This document shows, in pieces, positions 61,348 to 64,000 of a stretch of 64,000 bases of DNA. Origin of the DNA: Halodesulfovibrio sp. (GTDB lineage: Bacteria; Desulfobacterota; Desulfovibrionia; Desulfovibrionales; Desulfovibrionaceae); the NCBI RefSeq assembly GCF_015482765.1, contig NZ_JADMLB010000016.1, positions 1 through 64,000 on the forward strand, read 5' to 3'. Below the pieces are notes generated by a model that made no database searches, was not told the DNA's origin, and saw only the letters and a program-made list of their open reading frames with translations. Both the position numbers and the translations under genes were made by a program. Each line of letters opens with the position of its first letter. Within the stretch, counting starts at the first letter, position 1.

Positions 61348-61469
61348 TTTGCACACAAGCTGTTTCTAACTCCCTTGCACGACAGAGAATTGTTCTCTCT
61401 GTCAATGTTACGCGCAACCGTCAGCACCCTTAAAGCTGCACGGAGCCTGACATCCTTGGGGTGTGCAAA
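61348..61469 (+). ncRNA. Putative structured RNA between mltA and nhaC
   Basis: Outer arms TTTGCACAC (61348-61356) and GTGTGCAAA (61461-61469) enclose two hairpins, GACAGAGA/TCTCTGTC (61381-61388, 61396-61403) and GTCAG/CTGAC (61420-61424, 61447-61451). A complete terminator follows 24 bases later. Either a small RNA or part of the mltA 3' end; no family I can name. Predicted by eye. Confidence 0.4.
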
Positions 61470-61492
61470 GACATAGACGTTCGTCATCAATC

Positions 61493-61519
61493 AAGGAGAG
61501 CACCTGCTCTCCTTTTTTT
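61493..61519 (+). terminator. Rho-independent terminator before nhaC
   Basis: AAGGAGAGCA (61493-61502) / TGCTCTCCTT (61505-61514), tight loop, then a run of T to 61519. It ends the mltA transcript or the structured RNA at 61348, or is a conditional stop in the nhaC leader. Confidence 0.9.
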
Positions 61520-61633
61520 ATTCAACGTGTTGTGTTTGCAACAGACTCTTGTGTTTGATTGTAGCAGGGTTGTTCCTCACGAACGTTTCGTTGGTGAAAC
61601 AGATACATATTCGCTGTGAAAAAAGGAGGAGGA

Positions 61634-61681
61634 ATGGAGCGAGATTGGGAGTACCGCTTCTTATTATTCCTGATTTGGTAA
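61634..61681 (+). CDS. Putative 15-residue aromatic-rich leader peptide
   Basis: ATG at 61634 directly after AAAAAAGGAGGAGGA, the strongest ribosome-binding sequence in this part, then MERDWEYRFLLFLIW and TAA, 38 bases before nhaC. Five of 15 residues are aromatic (W, Y, F, F, W). The codons for W5, E6 and Y7 contain GGGAGTA (61647-61653), which can pair with TACTCCC (61695-61701); that same segment can instead pair with the nhaC ribosome-binding site (GGAGT, 61711-61715). This is the layout of a leader-peptide attenuator acting on translation. Confidence 0.5.
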   Translation: MERDWEYRFLLFLIW

Positions 61682-61695
61682 AGCGCATTACCACT

Positions 61696-61715
61696 ACTCC
61701 CTTGCTGTAAGGAGT
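61696..61715 (+). promoter_or_regulatory. Ribosome-binding-site sequestering hairpin of nhaC
   Basis: ACTCC (61696-61700) plus TT (61702-61703) pair with AA (61709-61710) plus GGAGT (61711-61715), one bulge, loop GCTGT: seven pairs that hide the nhaC ribosome-binding site. An alternative pairing with 61647-61653 in the leader peptide frame would free it. Confidence 0.5.
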
Positions 61716-61719
61716 TGTT

Positions 61720-63147
61720 ATGAGCTCAGAAAAAAGAAAGCCGTCCCTGTTGTGGGCGCTTCTCACTTTTTCCCTTCCTGTTGCTGTAATTCTCTACGGA
61801 ACCGTTATCATCGGAGTACGCCCTCCGGTGCTTCCGTTACTGGTCGCTGTGGTGCTCGCAGGCATCATGTCCTTACGCATCGGGTATTCATGGGATGAGC
61901 TGCAAGAAGGCATGCTGTCTGCTGTAGGGCGGATTCAGTTAGCTGTTGCGATTCTTATGATCGTAGGAATGATTATTCCGGCATGGATGGCGTCAGGTAC
62001 TATCCCTGCTATTATCTACTGGGGACTCAAATTTATCACCCCCGAACATTTTCTTGTCTCTACATTTATCCTTTGTGCAGTCGCATCGCTGGCAACCGGA
62101 ACTTCCTTCGGTACTATGGGAACAATCGGCGTCGCACTCATGGGAGTAGGCGGGGCAATGCAGTTTGATCCGGCATGGACGGTCGGTGCAATTGTTTCCG
62201 GCGCGTACTTCGGTGATAAAATGTCTCCGGTATCAGATTCAACAAACATTACCGCCACTGTGTGCGGTGTTCCGCTTTTTACACATATTTCATCCATGCT
62301 CTGGACAACTGTTCCGGCAGCGCTGATTACGCTTGTGGCCTACTGGCTTCTTGGCTCCACACACACCGGAGACTCCGGAAGTGTTGCGAACATAAGCACA
62401 ATTCTCAGCAATCTGGAAGCCTCTTTTAATTTATCACCTGTTGCATTCATTCCTCCGGCACTGATGATCATTCTTGCATACAAACGTTTCCCTGTATTGC
62501 CTGTTATGATCGTCTGCCTTGTCAGTGCATTGGCTATCGCTATGTTTGAAGGTGCTACCATTGCAGAACTCGCCGGCCAAATGACTCGCGGCTACAAAGC
62601 AACTACCGGTTCTCCGGAACTTAACAAACTTCTTTCCCGTGGTGGTCTTATGAGCATCATGGTCACAATACTTCTGCTCACAAGCGGAATGGCTTTTGGT
62701 GGAATTCTGGAAAAAGCTCGTGTTCTTGAAGTACTGCTCGACGCTATGCTTCGCGGTGCAAAGTCAGCTACCAGCCTTGTAGGCGCTACACTGGCTGCTG
62801 CGTATATCATCCTGCTTGGAACTGGCAGTCAGATTCTTGCTGTTGTTGTTCCGGGACGTGCATTCAGTGATTCATATGAAAAAGCAGATATTGCCCCGCA
62901 AGTGCTTTCAAGAACTTGTGAAGATGCAGGCACACTTGGCTGCCCGCTTGTTCCATGGAGTGTTCATGCGTTTTACATCCTTGGTGTGCTTGGTGTAAGC
63001 GCTGTAGATTTCATGCCATACGCTTTTTTCAATTACACAATTCCGTTTATCTCCATGGCATGCGCTGCCACCGGTTTCGGGATTTTTAATACGAAAGGCG
63101 AACAGGTTAAACCTCTAACCTTGAGTAAAGACAGTAGCACAGCATAA
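61720..63147 (+). CDS. nhaC: NhaC-family sodium:proton antiporter or related transporter
   Basis: 475 residues, about eleven hydrophobic segments. NhaC family stretches: VAILMIVGMIIPAWMASGTI near 75, ATGTSFGTMGTIGVALMGVG near 127, SGAYFGDKMSPVSDSTNIT near 160 and ILLGTGSQILAVVVPGRAF near 365. Members exchange sodium for protons or for organic acids such as malate and lactate; some are predicted amino-acid carriers, so the substrate is open. The aromatic-rich leader peptide upstream would fit an aromatic amino-acid carrier. AAGGAG before the ATG lies in a predicted sequestering hairpin. A sulfatase-fold gene follows by 16 bases. Confidence 0.9.
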   Translation: MSSEKRKPSLLWALLTFSLPVAVILYGTVIIGVRPPVLPLLVAVVLAGIMSLRIGYSWDELQEGMLSAVGRIQLAVAILMIVGMIIPAWMASGTIPAIIYWGLKFITPEHFLVSTFILCAVASLATGTSFGTMGTIGVALMGVGGAMQFDPAWTVGAIVSGAYFGDKMSPVSDSTNITATVCGVPLFTHISSMLWTTVPAALITLVAYWLLGSTHTGDSGSVANISTILSNLEASFNLSPVAFIPPALMIILAYKRFPVLPVMIVCLVSALAIAMFEGATIAELAGQMTRGYKATTGSPELNKLLSRGGLMSIMVTILLLTSGMAFGGILEKARVLEVLLDAMLRGAKSATSLVGATLAAAYIILLGTGSQILAVVVPGRAFSDSYEKADIAPQVLSRTCEDAGTLGCPLVPWSVHAFYILGVLGVSAVDFMPYAFFNYTIPFISMACAATGFGIFNTKGEQVKPLTLSKDSSTA

Positions 63148-63163
63148 TCGTAAAGGATTTACT

Positions 63164-64000
63164 ATGCCTCGGAAAAACATCAAAAACGTTTTATTCATCA
63201 TGCTCGACACCCTGCAGTTCAACTACCTAGGCTGCTACGGGAACAAAGAGGTGAAAACCCCTAATCTGGATAAATTTGCAGAAAAGGGCTTCCTCTTTGA
63301 AAATGCATACAGTGAAGGACTACCTACCATCCCTGTCCGCAGAGCATTGATGACCGGACGTTTTACACTGCCATATAGTGGGTGGCGTCCTCTTACGACA
63401 GAGGACACCACCATTACTGATATGCTTTGGTGCCGCGAGGTTCAAACCGCACTCGTATATGATACCCCCCCTATGCGCCTTCCGAAGTATGGGTATTCAC
63501 GCGGTTTTGACTACGTGCGCTTTTGTAACGGACACGAACTGGATCACGAAACATTCAGTAATATTCACCTCGATGACAAGTTCAAGGGGGAAGACTTTCT
63601 CTCCCCTGAATGGCTCAAAAAGAATGCTGATGGTGAATATGATGAGTCCAGCAAATCACTGATTCGTGAAACAGAGTGCTATCTGCGTCAACGCCAAAAC
63701 TGGCAGTCAGACGCTGATAACTACGCCTCTGTTGTTATCTCTGAAGCTGATAGCTGGATTAAAGAAAAACGTGATCCAAACCGTCCGTTTTTCCTCTGGT
63801 TGGATTCGTTTGATCCACATGAGCCATGGGACCCACCATCTGTATGGGAAGAACGCCCATGCCCGTACAATCCGGACTACAAAGGAAACCCTCTTCTCAT
63901 TGCCCCTTGGACAGAAATTGACGGCGTAATGACCGAAGAAGAGTGTGAACACATCCGGGCACTGTATGCAGAAAAAGTAACGCTGGTTGACAAATGGCTC
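63164..64000 (+). CDS. Sulfatase/alkaline-phosphatase-superfamily enzyme, 3' end beyond the window
   Basis: 279 codons with no stop before the window ends. ATG at 63164 with AAAGGATTT upstream. Starts MPRKNIKNVLFIMLDTLQFN: the N-terminal Asp metal ligand (MLDTLQFNYLGCYG) and TPNLDKFAEKGFLFENAYSE are typical of sulfatases. At the nucleophile site the family reads C/S-x-P-S-R; here it is TIPVRRALMTGR, with Thr in the place of the formylglycine cysteine. So it is probably not a formylglycine sulfatase; phosphatase, phosphodiesterase or phospho-transfer activity is more likely. SFDPHEPWDPPS is the next typical stretch. No signal peptide. It may share the nhaC message. Confidence 0.85.
   Translation, partial: MPRKNIKNVLFIMLDTLQFNYLGCYGNKEVKTPNLDKFAEKGFLFENAYSEGLPTIPVRRALMTGRFTLPYSGWRPLTTEDTTITDMLWCREVQTALVYDTPPMRLPKYGYSRGFDYVRFCNGHELDHETFSNIHLDDKFKGEDFLSPEWLKKNADGEYDESSKSLIRETECYLRQRQNWQSDADNYASVVISEADSWIKEKRDPNRPFFLWLDSFDPHEPWDPPSVWEERPCPYNPDYKGNPLLIAPWTEIDGVMTEEECEHIRALYAEKVTLVDKWL

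Noticed and set aside
61348-61469. 6S RNA
   Set aside because: About 120 bases with a three-way-junction fold; 6S RNA is longer and has one long stem with a central bubble.
1-64000. Mobile elements, CRISPR arrays, prophage or defence islands
   Set aside because: No transposase, integrase, phage structural gene, spacer-repeat array or terminal repeats were seen. The only repeats found are short regulatory palindromes and terminators.

Overview
The window looks like a chromosome segment of a Desulfovibrionaceae sulfate reducer of moderate GC, perhaps Halodesulfovibrio-like. That placement is inference. It rests on the rpsF-rpsR-rplI-dnaB block, a TRAP operon and an efflux operon run by sigma-54 activators, an in-frame-UGA selenoprotein, hom next to a phosphoglycerate-mutase-like putative homoserine kinase, and many sensory proteins with Gram-negative envelope genes. 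I see no rRNA, tRNA, CRISPR array, insertion sequence, prophage or attachment site. It reads as ordinary chromosome with a few poorly known genes.

Layout. 1-5.3 kb (minus): an HD-GYP protein cut by the window edge, a MogA-type protein with an extra N-terminal region, and a polar amino-acid ABC transporter headed by a 55-residue zinc-ribbon gene. 5.8-13.5 kb: an amidohydrolase, then an RND efflux pump plus adaptor divergent from a GAF/AAA+/Fis sigma-54 activator. The intergene holds three 16-bp palindromes and a sigma-54 promoter. 13.6-24.4 kb: a selenocysteine peroxiredoxin-like gene with a HAD dehalogenase, a hybrid histidine kinase with a solute-binding sensor, an NtrC-type response regulator, and a TRAP transporter with an iron-sulfur serine dehydratase behind a second sigma-54 promoter with four 17-bp sites. 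25-31.4 kb: periplasmic beta-carbonic anhydrase, lptD, and the S6/S18/L9/DnaB block. 31.5-44.5 kb: two paralogous membrane sensors (one with GGDEF, one without), an OYE-type flavoenzyme, two EamA/RarD permeases, several unrecognised envelope proteins, an AlaX-like protein and panB. 44.7-54.4 kb: htpG, a hairpin-rich intergenic region, two small unknown genes, an aminotransferase/hom/putative homoserine kinase operon and a REC-PAS-HisKA_2 kinase. 54.6-64 kb: recD2, aroC, uspA, aroK, a YkgJ-family protein, mltA, an NhaC-type antiporter with an unusual leader, and the start of a sulfatase-fold gene.

Two regulatory modules stand out. In both, a sigma-54 activator lies beside repeated palindromes placed at enhancer distance from a well-formed -24/-12 promoter, so regulator, site and target can be read from sequence alone. 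Several long intergenic regions carry RNA-like folds with no known family that I can name: the nhaC leader, the leader of an 84-residue gene, the region after htpG, the region after the serine dehydratase gene, and a GC-rich island near 38.3 kb.
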